Origin: Blastocatellia bacterium
GTDB lineage: Bacteria > Acidobacteriota > Blastocatellia > Pyrinomonadales > Pyrinomonadaceae
Length of the DNA stretch: 55,284 bases
Reading direction: 5' to 3'
Assembly (NCBI GenBank): GCA_013697915.1
Contig: JACCVY010000155.1
Location: forward strand, 1 to 55,284
Below, one piece after another: positions 8,116 to 16,935 of this stretch (the stretch's first letter is position 1; each line of letters begins with the position of its first letter). The notes under the pieces are model-generated. The model searched no databases. It was not told the DNA's origin and was given only the letters and a program-made list of their open reading frames with translations. A program made the translations under genes and the position numbers.

Positions 8116-9495
8116 ATGAAAACTCTAATCAAAAACGGCCGCATCATCACTGCGGTTGACGACTACCGTGCCGACATTCTGATCGAAGATGAACGCGTTT
8201 CCACCATCGGCGCCAAGCTGGAAATGGAAGTCGACAACGTGATCGACGCTTCCGACAAATTGGTTATTCCCGGCGGCATCGATCCACACACGCACATGGA
8301 ATTGCCATTCGGCGGTACAAAAGCGTCCGACGACTTTCTGACCGGCACACGCGCCGCGGCGCACGGTGGCACGACAACGATTATCGACTTTGCCGTGCAA
8401 TATAAAGGCGAATCGCTTATCCAGGGTATCGACAACTGGCACCAGAAAGCCGAAGGCAAAACTGCTATCGACTACGGTTTTCATTTGATTACGACCGAGC
8501 TTGAGGACAACCAGATCGAAGAACTGCACACCGCTATGGATGAAGGTGTCACCAGTTTCAAAATGTTCATGGCCTATCCGGGAGTGTTTCTGGTTGACGA
8601 TGCAACTATCTTCCGCGCCATGTCCGCAGCCGGCGAGCGCGGCGGCTTAATCTGCATGCACGCGGAAAACGGTATTGTCATTAACGAGATCATCAAGCAT
8701 GCGCTGGCCAAGGGTCATACCGCGCCGAAGTATCATGCGCTAACTCGGCCGACTATTGCCGAAGCAGAAGGCGTGCATCGCGCGATTGCGATTGCCGAGA
8801 TGGCGGAGTCGCCTGTTTACATAGTGCATCTCTCCTGCGCGGATGCTTTGAACCAGGTGCGCCAGGCGCGCGATCGGGGCATTCCCGCTTTTGCCGAAAC
8901 CTGTCCGCAGTATCTCTTCCTTTCCATTGATGATTATGGCGACGACTTTGAAGGCGCGAAGTATGTGATGACGCCGCCGCTGCGCGAAAAAGCGAACCAG
9001 GCGGAATTGTGGAAAGGTTTGAAGATGGATGACCTGCAGATCATCTCCACGGACCACTGCCCCTTCTGCATGAAGGAACAGAAGGAGCTGGGCAGGAACG
9101 ACTTCAGCAAGATTCCGAATGGCGCGCCCGGCGTCGAGAATCGCGTGCCGCTGATTTACAACGGTGGCGTCGTGGAAAATCGGATCAGCCTGAACCGTTT
9201 TGTGGAACTTACTTCAACCGCGGCTGCCAAGATGTTTGGCTTGTTCCCAAAGAAAGGCACTATCGCAGTTGGGTCGGACGCAGACATCGTAATTTTTGAT
9301 CCTGAAAAAGAGCAGACACTCGGCCTCAAAACCAGCCACATGAATGTCGATTACAACACCTATGAAGGTAAGAAGATCAAAGGCGTGGTTGAGACGGTTT
9401 TGTCGCGCGGTAAAGTTGTGATTCAAAATGGCGAGTACAAAGGCAAGCCGGGCGATGGACAATTCTTGAAGCGCGGCACCTGCGTGTCGATGTAG
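8116..9495 (+). CDS. hydA: Dihydropyrimidinase (D-hydantoinase)
   Basis: The 459-residue protein opens dihydrouracil or dihydrothymine to the N-carbamoyl-beta-amino acid in the cytoplasm. Metal ligands are visible: H58 and H60 (DPHTHME), the lysine that becomes carboxylated, K149 (SFKMFMAYPG), a histidine in CMHAENG, another in VHLSCAD, and D313 (STDHCPF). Length and motifs match the family. No good ribosome site precedes ATG 8116 (CTAATCAACT). It is followed by a nucleotidyltransferase pair, then by the permease, ureidopropionase and PreA genes of the same route. Hydantoinase side activity on 5-substituted hydantoins is common in the family and cannot be excluded. Confidence 0.93.
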   Translation: MKTLIKNGRIITAVDDYRADILIEDERVSTIGAKLEMEVDNVIDASDKLVIPGGIDPHTHMELPFGGTKASDDFLTGTRAAAHGGTTTIIDFAVQYKGESLIQGIDNWHQKAEGKTAIDYGFHLITTELEDNQIEELHTAMDEGVTSFKMFMAYPGVFLVDDATIFRAMSAAGERGGLICMHAENGIVINEIIKHALAKGHTAPKYHALTRPTIAEAEGVHRAIAIAEMAESPVYIVHLSCADALNQVRQARDRGIPAFAETCPQYLFLSIDDYGDDFEGAKYVMTPPLREKANQAELWKGLKMDDLQIISTDHCPFCMKEQKELGRNDFSKIPNGAPGVENRVPLIYNGGVVENRISLNRFVELTSTAAAKMFGLFPKKGTIAVGSDADIVIFDPEKEQTLGLKTSHMNVDYNTYEGKKIKGVVETVLSRGKVVIQNGEYKGKPGDGQFLKRGTCVSM

Positions 9496-9523
9496 AATAC
9501 AATCTCTTACGAGGAACGGCTTA

Positions 9524-9739
9524 ATGGAGCAGGACGAGCTGAAGGATTTTCGACAACAATGCGAGCGCAACCTCAAGCGCAGTGTCGCGGAGCGTATGCG
9601 CTACGGATTCTGCTACGTTTACAAGCCGGTTCTCGACGACGCCCCATGGCGCTCGTTTGATTCGACTGCCGCCTACCGCAAATGGTGCTGTGACAATCTA
9701 CCGAAGTACCTCGGTTACGGCGAACCTGATTCGGCATAG
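9524..9739 (+). CDS. Small conserved-looking protein upstream of a nucleotidyltransferase
   Basis: A GAGGAACGG site precedes ATG 9524. The 71-residue product has a basic helical first half (ELKDFRQQCERNLKRSVAER) and an aromatic second half (YVYKPVLDDAPWRSF, then YRKWCCDNLPKYLGYG). I recall similar small proteins encoded just before DUF6036-type nucleotidyltransferases, but know no function. Only 13 bases separate it from the next gene, so the two are surely co-transcribed. A regulatory or antitoxin-like partner role is speculation. Confidence 0.6.
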   Translation: MEQDELKDFRQQCERNLKRSVAERMRYGFCYVYKPVLDDAPWRSFDSTAAYRKWCCDNLPKYLGYGEPDSA

Positions 9740-9752
9740 GAAAAGGGCTTCG

Positions 9753-10229
9753 ATGCCTCGCGATCAATTCAACCCCGCACAAGCTCAGGAACTGGCCGCT
9801 GCATTCGCTGCGCAGGGGGTTGACTACATGTTCATCGGCAAGAGCGGTGCGATCCTGCTCGGCTACCCAGGCACCACCCAGGATGTCGATGTTTATCCGC
9901 GCAAGGACCGCGAAAATGGCCGCCGCATTGTTGCTGCTCTCAAAGACCTTGGCTTTGTGTTAGACAATGAACTCAGTGAAGAGATTCTCCGGGGGAAAGA
10001 CTTTGTGCAAATAAAATCCGGGCCGTTTGATATCGATCTGGTCTTTGCTCCAGATGGCATCGAAAATTATTCCGAAGCACGAGAACGAATGGATACATCC
10101 AGTGGCTTTCCAGTTCTGAATATTCGCGACATTATCGCGAGCAAGCGTTCGGCTAACCGACCAAGAGACTTAGTTGAGTTGCCATTGCTGGAAGCTTTTC
10201 GGGATGTGTATGAAAACCGCGAAAAGTGA
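9753..10229 (+). CDS. Nucleotidyltransferase-fold protein (DUF6036/AbiEii-like)
   Basis: ATG 9753 follows an AGGG site. In 158 residues the minimal polymerase-beta-type nucleotidyltransferase signature is visible: GKSGAILLGYPGTTQDVDVY with the D-x-D pair, and a third acidic residue in PFDIDLVFAPDG. The C-terminal part (VLNIRDIIASKRSANRPRDL) is a helical segment with the K-x-x-x-x-R-x-x-D-L pattern shared by DUF6036 and AbiEii proteins. The substrate is unknown. Such proteins are often the active half of two-gene toxin-antitoxin-like pairs. Its place inside the pyrimidine cluster is probably by insertion rather than by function. Confidence 0.7.
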   Translation: MPRDQFNPAQAQELAAAFAAQGVDYMFIGKSGAILLGYPGTTQDVDVYPRKDRENGRRIVAALKDLGFVLDNELSEEILRGKDFVQIKSGPFDIDLVFAPDGIENYSEARERMDTSSGFPVLNIRDIIASKRSANRPRDLVELPLLEAFRDVYENREK

Positions 10230-10385
10230 CGGCAAGAGGAAAACACTTGGCGCTCTTCCTGCGGTTGCCTTACTATGCGGCCTGTTTAAGACCTTTCAGC
10301 CAAGTCTTCAATCCAAATAATGCCGTCTTCCCTTTCCTGAGCGCTACGATCGCTACTGACCGGCGGCAGGAGATTCCAGAAAATA

Positions 10386-11987
10386 GTGCTTAGCAACCAC
10401 ACAAGCGAAACAATTCAACATTCAGATGGTCGCGTCGAACTGCGTCCCGAAGCAGCAGAGGCAATAAGGCGCAGTCCGCTATACAACAAAGACCTCGCGC
10501 CCGTGCCGGTGGAGCGTCGCAATTGGACAACCTACAACTACGCGGCGCTCTGGATCAGCATGGCGCACTGCATTCCGACTTACATGCTGTCGTCGGGGTT
10601 GATCAGTGCCGGCATGAACTGGTGGCAAGCGCTGATCACAATCCTGCTCGGAAACACAATCGTCCTGATTCCGATCCTGCTGAATTCCCATCCCGGCACG
10701 AAGTATGGAATTCCCTTTCCGGTGTTTGCGCGCGCGGCCTACGGAACTTACGGTTCGAATTTGCCGGCACTAATGCGCGCGATTGTCGCCTGCGGTTGGT
10801 TTGGTATTCAGGCATGGATCGGCGGTGAGGCGTTGGACACTTTCCTTGCCGCGATCATTCCGGGCTGGACCATTCTGCTTGGTGGCCCGATTGGCGGCCA
10901 TATGGTCACCGAGTGGCTGTCGTTCCTGCTCTTCTGGGGCTTGAATATTTACATCATCTATCGAGGCATGGATCTGCTGCGAAAAGTTGAGAACTGGGCG
11001 GCGCCATTTGTGCTGATCATGACCGCGCTGCTGTTAGGCTGGGCCATTTGGAAAGCGCACGGGCTTGGTTACTTGCTGACTCAACAAAGTAACTTTCATA
11101 GCTTCAGAGAGTTTTGGCCCATCTTCATAATTTCACTGACCGGCATGATCGGATTCTGGGCCACGCTGTCACTTAACATGCCCGACTTTACGCGTTTCGG
11201 TCACAGCCAGCGCGAACAGGCGATAGGACAAGTGGTGGCATTGCCAACTACGATGACCCTGTTTGCGGCAATGAGCGTGGTGATCACCTCGGCGGCATTA
11301 GTTATCTATCCGCATATGAAGATGGACGAGTTGTGGGATCCGATAAAGCTGGTGGGCCAGTTTCATAACGTCGCAGTGATTGCGATTTCGATGTTTACAG
11401 TTGTGGTGGCGACGTTGGCAGTCAACATCGCGGCGAACGTTGTTTCACCAGCCAACGATTTTGCCAACGCCTTTCCCAAATGGATCTCGTTTCGCACCGG
11501 CGGGTTAATAACAGGAGTCGTAGGGATCCTAATGCAACCGTGGCGGTTGCTCGCCGATCCCTCCGGATACATCTTTGCGTGGTTGGTAGGTTATTCGGGC
11601 GGCCTTGGTTCAATTGCCGGCGTACTGATCGCCGATTATTGGTTTGTAAGGAATAAACGGCTCGAGCTCGGCGACCTTTATCGGACAAAAGGGAGTTATA
11701 CTTACAGCAGCGGTTGGAACTGGCGCGCCGTGTTGGCAACTCTGATTGGTTGCACCCTTGCCTGGATTGGTTTGGTAGTACCACTGCTCAGGCCACTTTA
11801 TGATTATGCCTGGTTCGTAGGTTTTGGCGCGGCGGCAATCACATACTTACTGTTAATGAAGATTGCCCCGCCACAATCACCGGAGGCGTTGGAGAACCGC
11901 CATGGCAAAAGCCGCGTAGTGGGAGAAGCGTTTTACGCGCCTGGTAGCGATAGCGACAAAGCAAAGGTTGTCGAACAAATTAGCTAA
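10386..11987 (+). CDS. NCS1-family nucleobase/hydantoin/allantoin permease
   Basis: The start is a GTG at 10386 with AGGAGA 12 bases before it. The 533 residues form about 12 membrane segments. The N-terminal cytoplasmic segment with RRNWTTYNYAALWISMAHCI and the motif GWFGIQAWIGGEAL are typical of NCS1 symporters such as Mhp1, where this W-x-x-x-Q region lines the substrate site. It should couple proton or sodium entry to uptake of uracil, dihydropyrimidine, hydantoin or allantoin. Because dihydropyrimidinase and ureidopropionase flank it, a pyrimidine base is the likeliest cargo. The ureidopropionase gene starts 12 bases downstream. Confidence 0.88.
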   Translation: MLSNHTSETIQHSDGRVELRPEAAEAIRRSPLYNKDLAPVPVERRNWTTYNYAALWISMAHCIPTYMLSSGLISAGMNWWQALITILLGNTIVLIPILLNSHPGTKYGIPFPVFARAAYGTYGSNLPALMRAIVACGWFGIQAWIGGEALDTFLAAIIPGWTILLGGPIGGHMVTEWLSFLLFWGLNIYIIYRGMDLLRKVENWAAPFVLIMTALLLGWAIWKAHGLGYLLTQQSNFHSFREFWPIFIISLTGMIGFWATLSLNMPDFTRFGHSQREQAIGQVVALPTTMTLFAAMSVVITSAALVIYPHMKMDELWDPIKLVGQFHNVAVIAISMFTVVVATLAVNIAANVVSPANDFANAFPKWISFRTGGLITGVVGILMQPWRLLADPSGYIFAWLVGYSGGLGSIAGVLIADYWFVRNKRLELGDLYRTKGSYTYSSGWNWRAVLATLIGCTLAWIGLVVPLLRPLYDYAWFVGFGAAAITYLLLMKIAPPQSPEALENRHGKSRVVGEAFYAPGSDSDKAKVVEQIS

Positions 11988-11999
11988 CGAGGATTCAAC

Positions 12000-12869
12000 A
12001 TGCCACGAACAGTTAAATGCGGACTCATCCAATGCACGAATGCCGCGCCGACCGATCTGCCGATCGACGACATCAAGCGGCTGAACCTTGAAAAGCATTT
12101 AGGTTTTATCGAGCAAGCAGCGCAGCAAGGCGTGCAAATAATCTGCATGCAGGAAGTTTTCACCACGCCTTACTTTTGCGCTGAACAACAGACACGCTGG
12201 TACGAAGCGGTGGAAAGAATTCCCGATGGACCAACTGTGCGCCTGATGCAGGAAGTCGCCAAAGCGCACGGCATGGTTATCGTGGTGCCGATTTACGAAG
12301 AAGAGATTACGGGCGTCTACTACAACACCGCGGCGGTTATCGATGCTGATGGAAAGTATCTCGGCAAGTATCGCAAGAACCACATTCCGCACGTCAATCC
12401 CGGGTTCTGGGAAAAGTTTTATTTCAAGCCCGGCAATCTTGGGTATCCGGCGTTTGATACCGCCTTTGCGCGCATCGGAGTTTACATTTGCTACGATCGG
12501 CATTTTCCGGAGGGCGCACGCGCGCTGGGTCTGAATGGAGCCGAGATAGTTTTCAATCCCTCGGCGACGGTCGCCGGGCTTTCCGAATACCTCTGGCGCA
12601 TAGAACAACCGGCGCACGCTGTTGCTAATGGATACTTCATCGGCGCGATCAATCGCGTGGGCCATGAACAGCCATGGGACATCGGGGAGTTTTACGGGCA
12701 GAGTTACTTCTGCGATCCGCGCGGACAGTTTATTGCAGAAGCGCCCCGCGATCAGGATGCATTGATAGTCGCCGACCTCGATCTCGATCAGATTCGTGAA
12801 GTGAGAAACACCTGGCAGTTCTTCCGCGACCGCCGGCCGGATACGTATGGGGCTCTAGTCGCCGACTAA
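12000..12869 (+). CDS. Beta-ureidopropionase / N-carbamoyl amide hydrolase (nitrilase family)
   Basis: ATG 12000 has GAGGA six bases upstream. The 289-residue protein is a C-N hydrolase with the full Glu-Lys-Cys triad: E52 (MQEVFTTPYF), K126 (KYRKNHIPH) and C164 (YICYDRHFPEG). The RKNHIP and CYDRHFPE wording is that of bacterial beta-ureidopropionases and N-carbamoylputrescine hydrolases. In this cluster it most likely splits N-carbamoyl-beta-alanine to beta-alanine, CO2 and ammonia, the last step of reductive pyrimidine degradation. It is in one operon with the NCS1 gene. Confidence 0.88.
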   Translation: MPRTVKCGLIQCTNAAPTDLPIDDIKRLNLEKHLGFIEQAAQQGVQIICMQEVFTTPYFCAEQQTRWYEAVERIPDGPTVRLMQEVAKAHGMVIVVPIYEEEITGVYYNTAAVIDADGKYLGKYRKNHIPHVNPGFWEKFYFKPGNLGYPAFDTAFARIGVYICYDRHFPEGARALGLNGAEIVFNPSATVAGLSEYLWRIEQPAHAVANGYFIGAINRVGHEQPWDIGEFYGQSYFCDPRGQFIAEAPRDQDALIVADLDLDQIREVRNTWQFFRDRRPDTYGALVAD

Positions 12870-12875
12870 TGCTTG

Positions 12876-12976
12876 GTCCAATGTCCAAAGTCCAAAGTCT
12901 TCGTTGGGTAATTTTCTGGCTTCAACCCTGAAAGTCTCGTGCCGTCACACAGACATTGGACCTTGGACTTTGGACT
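12876..12976. repeat. Inverted repeat of TCCAAAGTCCAA-type units
   Basis: GTCCAATGTCCAAAGTCC begins at 12876 and its near-inverse GGACCTTGGACTTTGGAC ends at 12976, about 50 bases apart. The units are built from 10-base GTCCAAAGTC blocks. The repeat lies between ureidopropionase and preA and ends 5 bases before the AAGGAG of preA, so it could form a hairpin in the operon message. Confidence 0.7.
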
Positions 12977-12992
12977 TCTTAAGGAGTAATTC

Positions 12993-14093
12993 ATGGATCT
13001 ATCGATTACCGTAAACGGCATAACCTTTCCGAATCCGTTTTTGTTGGGCTCAGGCCCGCCGGGAACAAACGCGCGCGTCATCGCAAAGTCGTACGATGCA
13101 GGCTGGGGCGGCGCCGTCGCCAAGACAGTTAGTTTGGAATCAGCCAAGGTCGTCAATGTCGTTCCTCGCTACGGCAAGCTGCGTTCAAGAACTTCGGGCG
13201 AAGTCATCGGCTTCGAAAACATCGAGTTAATTTCCGATCGCCCTATCGATGTCTGGCTGGAAGAATTTCGCCAGGTTAAAAAAGATTATCCTAAGCACAT
13301 TCTGATCGCTTCGATCATGGAGGAGTACGAGAAGAGTCGCTGGCAGGAACTGACGCGCATGGTTCAGGACACCGGTGTGGACGCGTTTGAGCTCAACTTC
13401 TCGTGTCCGCACGGCATGACCGAACGTCGCATGGGATCAGAAATGGGCGAGCACCCGGATCTCTGCGAAGAGGTCACCAGTTGGGTGACGGAAGTTTCTA
13501 ACATTCCGGTTTGGGCCAAGATGACGCCAAACATCACAAACATAAAAGAGCCTTCGCTTGCCGCGGTGCGTGGCGGTGCGGTCGGAATCTCGGCCATCAA
13601 CACGATTCTTTCGGTGATCGGCGTAGACTTGAACACGCTGCGTCCCATGCCGACTGTTGAAGGTCACACAGTTCCCGGCGGTTATTCGTCACAAGCGGTT
13701 CGTCCTATTGCTTTGCGCATGGTAAGCCAGCTCGCGTTGGGTTTGCCGCAGGACGTTTCGATCAGCGGCATTGGCGGAATCGAAAATTCTCACGATGCGC
13801 TGGAGTTTTTCCTGTTGGGCTCTTCGACGGTTCAGCTTTGTACGGGTGTCATGCTTCACGGCGTAAAGATGATTGACGAGCTGAAGGAAGGACTCGAAAA
13901 GTTTATGACTGATAAGGGTTTCAGTTCGGTGCAGGAAATCGTGGGCAAGAGTCTCGGTTATTTTTCCACTCACATGGAACTGGTGCAAAAAATGAAAGCA
14001 GCGAAACGCGCCAAGGCCGGTGAAGCTAGCCGCGACAACGAGTGGGCACAGAAAGATATTACCGAAAAGACGGCCGAATTGACGTCCAACTGA
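12993..14093 (+). CDS. preA: Dihydropyrimidine dehydrogenase subunit PreA, without ferredoxin domain
   Basis: ATG 12993 follows AAGGAG. The 366-residue protein is the FMN-binding TIM barrel that reduces uracil or thymine at the 5,6 double bond. The opening (NPFLLGSGPPGTN), the lysine of AKTVSLESAK and the active-site cysteine C138 (ELNFSCPHGM) match PreA and the pyrimidine-binding domain of DPD. After the barrel (about residue 310) there is only a charged helical tail; the cysteine clusters for two 4Fe-4S centres found at the C-terminus of E. coli PreA are absent, and no preT gene lies in the window. A dihydroorotate dehydrogenase role is less likely given the SCPHGM wording and the neighbours. 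Confidence 0.87.
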   Translation: MDLSITVNGITFPNPFLLGSGPPGTNARVIAKSYDAGWGGAVAKTVSLESAKVVNVVPRYGKLRSRTSGEVIGFENIELISDRPIDVWLEEFRQVKKDYPKHILIASIMEEYEKSRWQELTRMVQDTGVDAFELNFSCPHGMTERRMGSEMGEHPDLCEEVTSWVTEVSNIPVWAKMTPNITNIKEPSLAAVRGGAVGISAINTILSVIGVDLNTLRPMPTVEGHTVPGGYSSQAVRPIALRMVSQLALGLPQDVSISGIGGIENSHDALEFFLLGSSTVQLCTGVMLHGVKMIDELKEGLEKFMTDKGFSSVQEIVGKSLGYFSTHMELVQKMKAAKRAKAGEASRDNEWAQKDITEKTAELTSN

Positions 14094-14160
14094 TTCCGCG
14101 GCTGAAGCATAAAACTCCAGTTAGAAGAAAAATTAGTCATTCGCGCCGACCTGCTATAGA

Positions 14161-14613
14161 ATGCCGCGCGCTATGCTGCCCCAACACGTATTTCCCCCAA
14201 TCTCGCCGGTTTTACGTGATCGCAAATTTGCTCTTGCCCTGGTGGGGGCGACCGGACTTCATGTCGCACTTGTTTCACTCAGCCTGCCTTCGTGGGAGTG
14301 CCCTCTATTCCGCTTAACCGGAATTCCTTGCCCCGGTTGCGGTTTGAGCCGGGCTACCGTGCTGCTGTTGAAAGGTGACCTAGCCGGCTCGTTCCGATTT
14401 CACGCATTCGCGCCGCTCTTCTTAATTGCGATCGTCGCTTTGATTCTTTCCGTCCTCTTACCTAAATCGATAATCCAGCCTGCAATTGCCAGATCAGAGC
14501 TGACAGAACGTAAAACGGGATTAACGGCTCTGATTCTTGCTGGTCTGATTCTTTACTGGCTGGCGCGCTTGATTTTTCTGCAAGCGGCTTTCGTCCAGCT
14601 CATTCGCGGTTAA
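14161..14613 (+). CDS. DUF2752 membrane protein
   Basis: A 150-residue protein with about three membrane helices (28-46, 86-105, 122-146). The segment CPLFRLTGIPCPGCGLSRA carries the C-x-x-x-x-x-G-x-x-C-P-G-C-G-x-x-R-A core that defines DUF2752; a helix with a Gly/Phe/His-rich turn follows. The function of this family is unknown. No clear ribosome site precedes ATG 14161; ATG 14173 is an alternative. It is the first of two small membrane genes. Confidence 0.75.
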   Translation: MPRAMLPQHVFPPISPVLRDRKFALALVGATGLHVALVSLSLPSWECPLFRLTGIPCPGCGLSRATVLLLKGDLAGSFRFHAFAPLFLIAIVALILSVLLPKSIIQPAIARSELTERKTGLTALILAGLILYWLARLIFLQAAFVQLIRG

Positions 14614-14654
14614 CCTTGACATGTTCTACTACCAAATAACTGGAGGACAATAGA

Positions 14655-14951
14655 ATGTTGGCTGGAGGATTGATAGGAATAATTGCGCTGCTCGTATTTC
14701 TGGGCTGTGCAATCTCTTTTATCGTCGTGCTAATCAAGTTATTCCAGAATGAAGGTCTTCTCAAGGGAATTCTTGGGATAATTTGCGGACTCTACACCTT
14801 TGTTTGGGGCTGGATGAATGCAAACCGCTACGGAATCAAAAACGTCATGATGATCTGGACTCTCTTGCTCATTATCTCGATCATCCTAAACTTTGCCTTT
14901 GGGGTTTCAATGATTCCTGGCTATCCAAGACCCGCGCCAGTTGTCCCTTAA
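14655..14951 (+). CDS. Small integral membrane protein
   Basis: ATG 14655 has a good GGAGG site. The 98 residues form three hydrophobic stretches (about 3-28, 36-55, 63-83) and a short proline-rich tail. I do not recognise a family beyond a general likeness to small uncharacterised membrane proteins. It follows the DUF2752 gene by 41 bases and is probably co-transcribed with it. The 250 bases after it (14952-15201) hold no gene I can support; the only structure seen is a short hairpin GATGAC/GTCATC at 15124-15141. Confidence 0.6.
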   Translation: MLAGGLIGIIALLVFLGCAISFIVVLIKLFQNEGLLKGILGIICGLYTFVWGWMNANRYGIKNVMMIWTLLLIISIILNFAFGVSMIPGYPRPAPVVP

Positions 14952-15201
14952 CTTCATCGCACAGCACTTCAAGATCTGGCGGCGTCAGGCTCTATGCAAA
15001 CGCCGCTGAATTTTTATGCTTAGCCCTTTTTGGAGAAAGCGGCGATAAACCTTTTTTCGAGAAGAGAGGTTGTGGTACAAATAGCGCCAGAGCAGAGGCA
15101 AGAAAAACCATCCGGTAAATCATAGATGACAGCCCCGTCATCTCGTGCGCCAACCTCCCGCTCTTAGTTCTTTTGCCCGAAAACAAAAATAGGAGCCCCC
15201 C

Positions 15202-16899
15202 ATGCAGCAGTCCTCTATCCAATCGACCGCACCGAAATCCCGAGGCAGGCGAAAGTTCATTGGCCAGTTTGGCATCAGCGGAGCTGCCGCGCTCGCGGCC
15301 GGAGTTGTCGGCGTCGAGCCATTGCTTCAAAGCGAACGTTCGCAGATCCAGGCTGCGCCAGCCGCAGGATCGAATCGCCGCGCAAACGATTGCGCGAAGT
15401 TGCGACGCGATTCCGCGCAGGCGGGTTTGCAAAATACGCCACAGAATTTGCAGCACCTGTCAAATGGAGACGAAACTCTCTACGCAAACAAGATTGCGAA
15501 CTATTCAAAAGGACTGCCCCACAATAGCGATGGCACCGTAGTCTTGAGCGCCTACAATTCGCTGATACAGGCCTTGAATAGTGGGCGCCCCGCCGACTTT
15601 GACGCTGTCCCGCTCGGCGGTAATCGCAGGCTTACAAACCCGCAAGCAGGTCTTGCCTTTGATATGGAAGGACCGGACGCGCACGCGTTGGTCCAACAGC
15701 CGGCGCCGGCTTTCGCAAGCCGCGAGCAGGCTGCCGAAATTTCTGAAAACTACTGGATGGCGCTGCTTCGCGACGTGCCTCACTCACAGTATTCATCGCA
15801 TCCGACCGCTAATGCTGCGGCTGCCGATCTGACGCTTTATGGTTCTGACTTCAAGGGCGGCAAGGCCGGCGGCGTAGTGACGCCAGCCACGCTGTTTCGG
15901 GGCCTGACGCCGGGCGACATCGCGGGTCCATACCTCTCGCAGTTTTTCTATCAGCCGTGCAACCTTGGCGCGAACAAGCTGGAGCAAAAAATAAGGACGA
16001 CCATGCCTGGTGTCGACTACATGACGAACTTCAATATCTGGCTCGCCGTGCAGCGCGGCGTTAGCCAGCCGGGAGACGCTTTTGATCCGACCGCGCGATA
16101 CATGCGAAACGGTCGCGACATCGGACAGTGGGTGCATATCGATGTGCTTTTCCAGGCTTACTTCCACGGCTTCCTTATCCTGGCGGGACTTGGCGCACCC
16201 GTCGACGATGGCAATCCCTACATTGGCAACCCGAGTCAGGATGGCTTCGGAACTTTCGGCGGCCCGCACATCGCTGCTCTGCTTTGCGAAGTTGCAACGC
16301 GCGCCCTCAAGGCTGTGTGGTTTCAGAAATGGTTTGTGCACCGCCGCCTGCGTCCGGAAGTTCATGCGGCCCGCGTTGACCGCACGCTCAACCACGGCGC
16401 CGGCTATCCTGTACATCCGGAGATTCTCAATTCACTTGCAAGCGGCACGCGGCTCGGCGGTTACATGCCGGCTGGAAATTCATTGCTGCCAATGGCTTTT
16501 CCCGAAGGCTCACCAACACATCCGGCCTACGGTGCCGGGCACGCAACTGTCGCCGGGGCTTGTGTCACGATTTTGAAAGCATGGTTCAAAGAGTCGACGA
16601 AACTCGTAGACCTGGGTGTGACTCCGTCGCAACCGTTGGATGACGGCACGGCGGTGGTGCCTTATGTTGGAGCGGACGCTGGAGAGTTAACTGTCGGCGG
16701 GGAGCTTAACAAGCTAGCATCGAACGTGGCGTTAGGCCGCAACACGGCTGGTGTTCACTGGCGATCAGACGGCACTGAATCAATGAAACTTGGCGAGCAA
16801 TTGGCAATTGGAATCTTGAGCGACCAGAAGGCTTGCTATAACGAAACGTTTACTGGGTTTTCGCTCACGAAATTCGACGGCACACAGATTACTGTTTAG
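15202..16899 (+). CDS. Vanadium-dependent haloperoxidase, probably Tat-exported
   Basis: ATG 15202 follows AGGAG. Residues 1-50 hold SRGRRKFIGQFGISGAAALA, an R-R-K-F-I segment like a Tat signal. The 565-residue protein shows the vanadate pocket of algal-type bromoperoxidases: K376 and R384 (KWFVHRRLRPE, spacing 8), the SPTHPAYGAGHAT segment with H440 and H447, and R513/H519 (GRNTAGVHWRSD, spacing 6). These spacings equal the Lys/Arg and Arg/His pairs of algal enzymes. Vanadate enzymes of this fold oxidise halides with peroxide, giving hypohalous acid. Halide choice cannot be read from sequence. The gene stands alone, converging with xthA. Confidence 0.85.
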   Translation: MQQSSIQSTAPKSRGRRKFIGQFGISGAAALAAGVVGVEPLLQSERSQIQAAPAAGSNRRANDCAKLRRDSAQAGLQNTPQNLQHLSNGDETLYANKIANYSKGLPHNSDGTVVLSAYNSLIQALNSGRPADFDAVPLGGNRRLTNPQAGLAFDMEGPDAHALVQQPAPAFASREQAAEISENYWMALLRDVPHSQYSSHPTANAAAADLTLYGSDFKGGKAGGVVTPATLFRGLTPGDIAGPYLSQFFYQPCNLGANKLEQKIRTTMPGVDYMTNFNIWLAVQRGVSQPGDAFDPTARYMRNGRDIGQWVHIDVLFQAYFHGFLILAGLGAPVDDGNPYIGNPSQDGFGTFGGPHIAALLCEVATRALKAVWFQKWFVHRRLRPEVHAARVDRTLNHGAGYPVHPEILNSLASGTRLGGYMPAGNSLLPMAFPEGSPTHPAYGAGHATVAGACVTILKAWFKESTKLVDLGVTPSQPLDDGTAVVPYVGADAGELTVGGELNKLASNVALGRNTAGVHWRSDGTESMKLGEQLAIGILSDQKACYNETFTGFSLTKFDGTQITV

Positions 16900-16935
16900 G
16901 TTTCCTAATGTCGGACTGCTGACCCACGAAATGAT

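Noticed and set aside
12993-14093. Dihydroorotate dehydrogenase instead of PreA
   Set aside because: The SCPHGM active site, the text around it and the hydantoinase/ureidopropionase neighbours fit dihydropyrimidine dehydrogenase better.
14952-15201. Gene between the small membrane protein and the haloperoxidase
   Set aside because: Open frames here are short, lack ribosome sites and show no protein-like composition.
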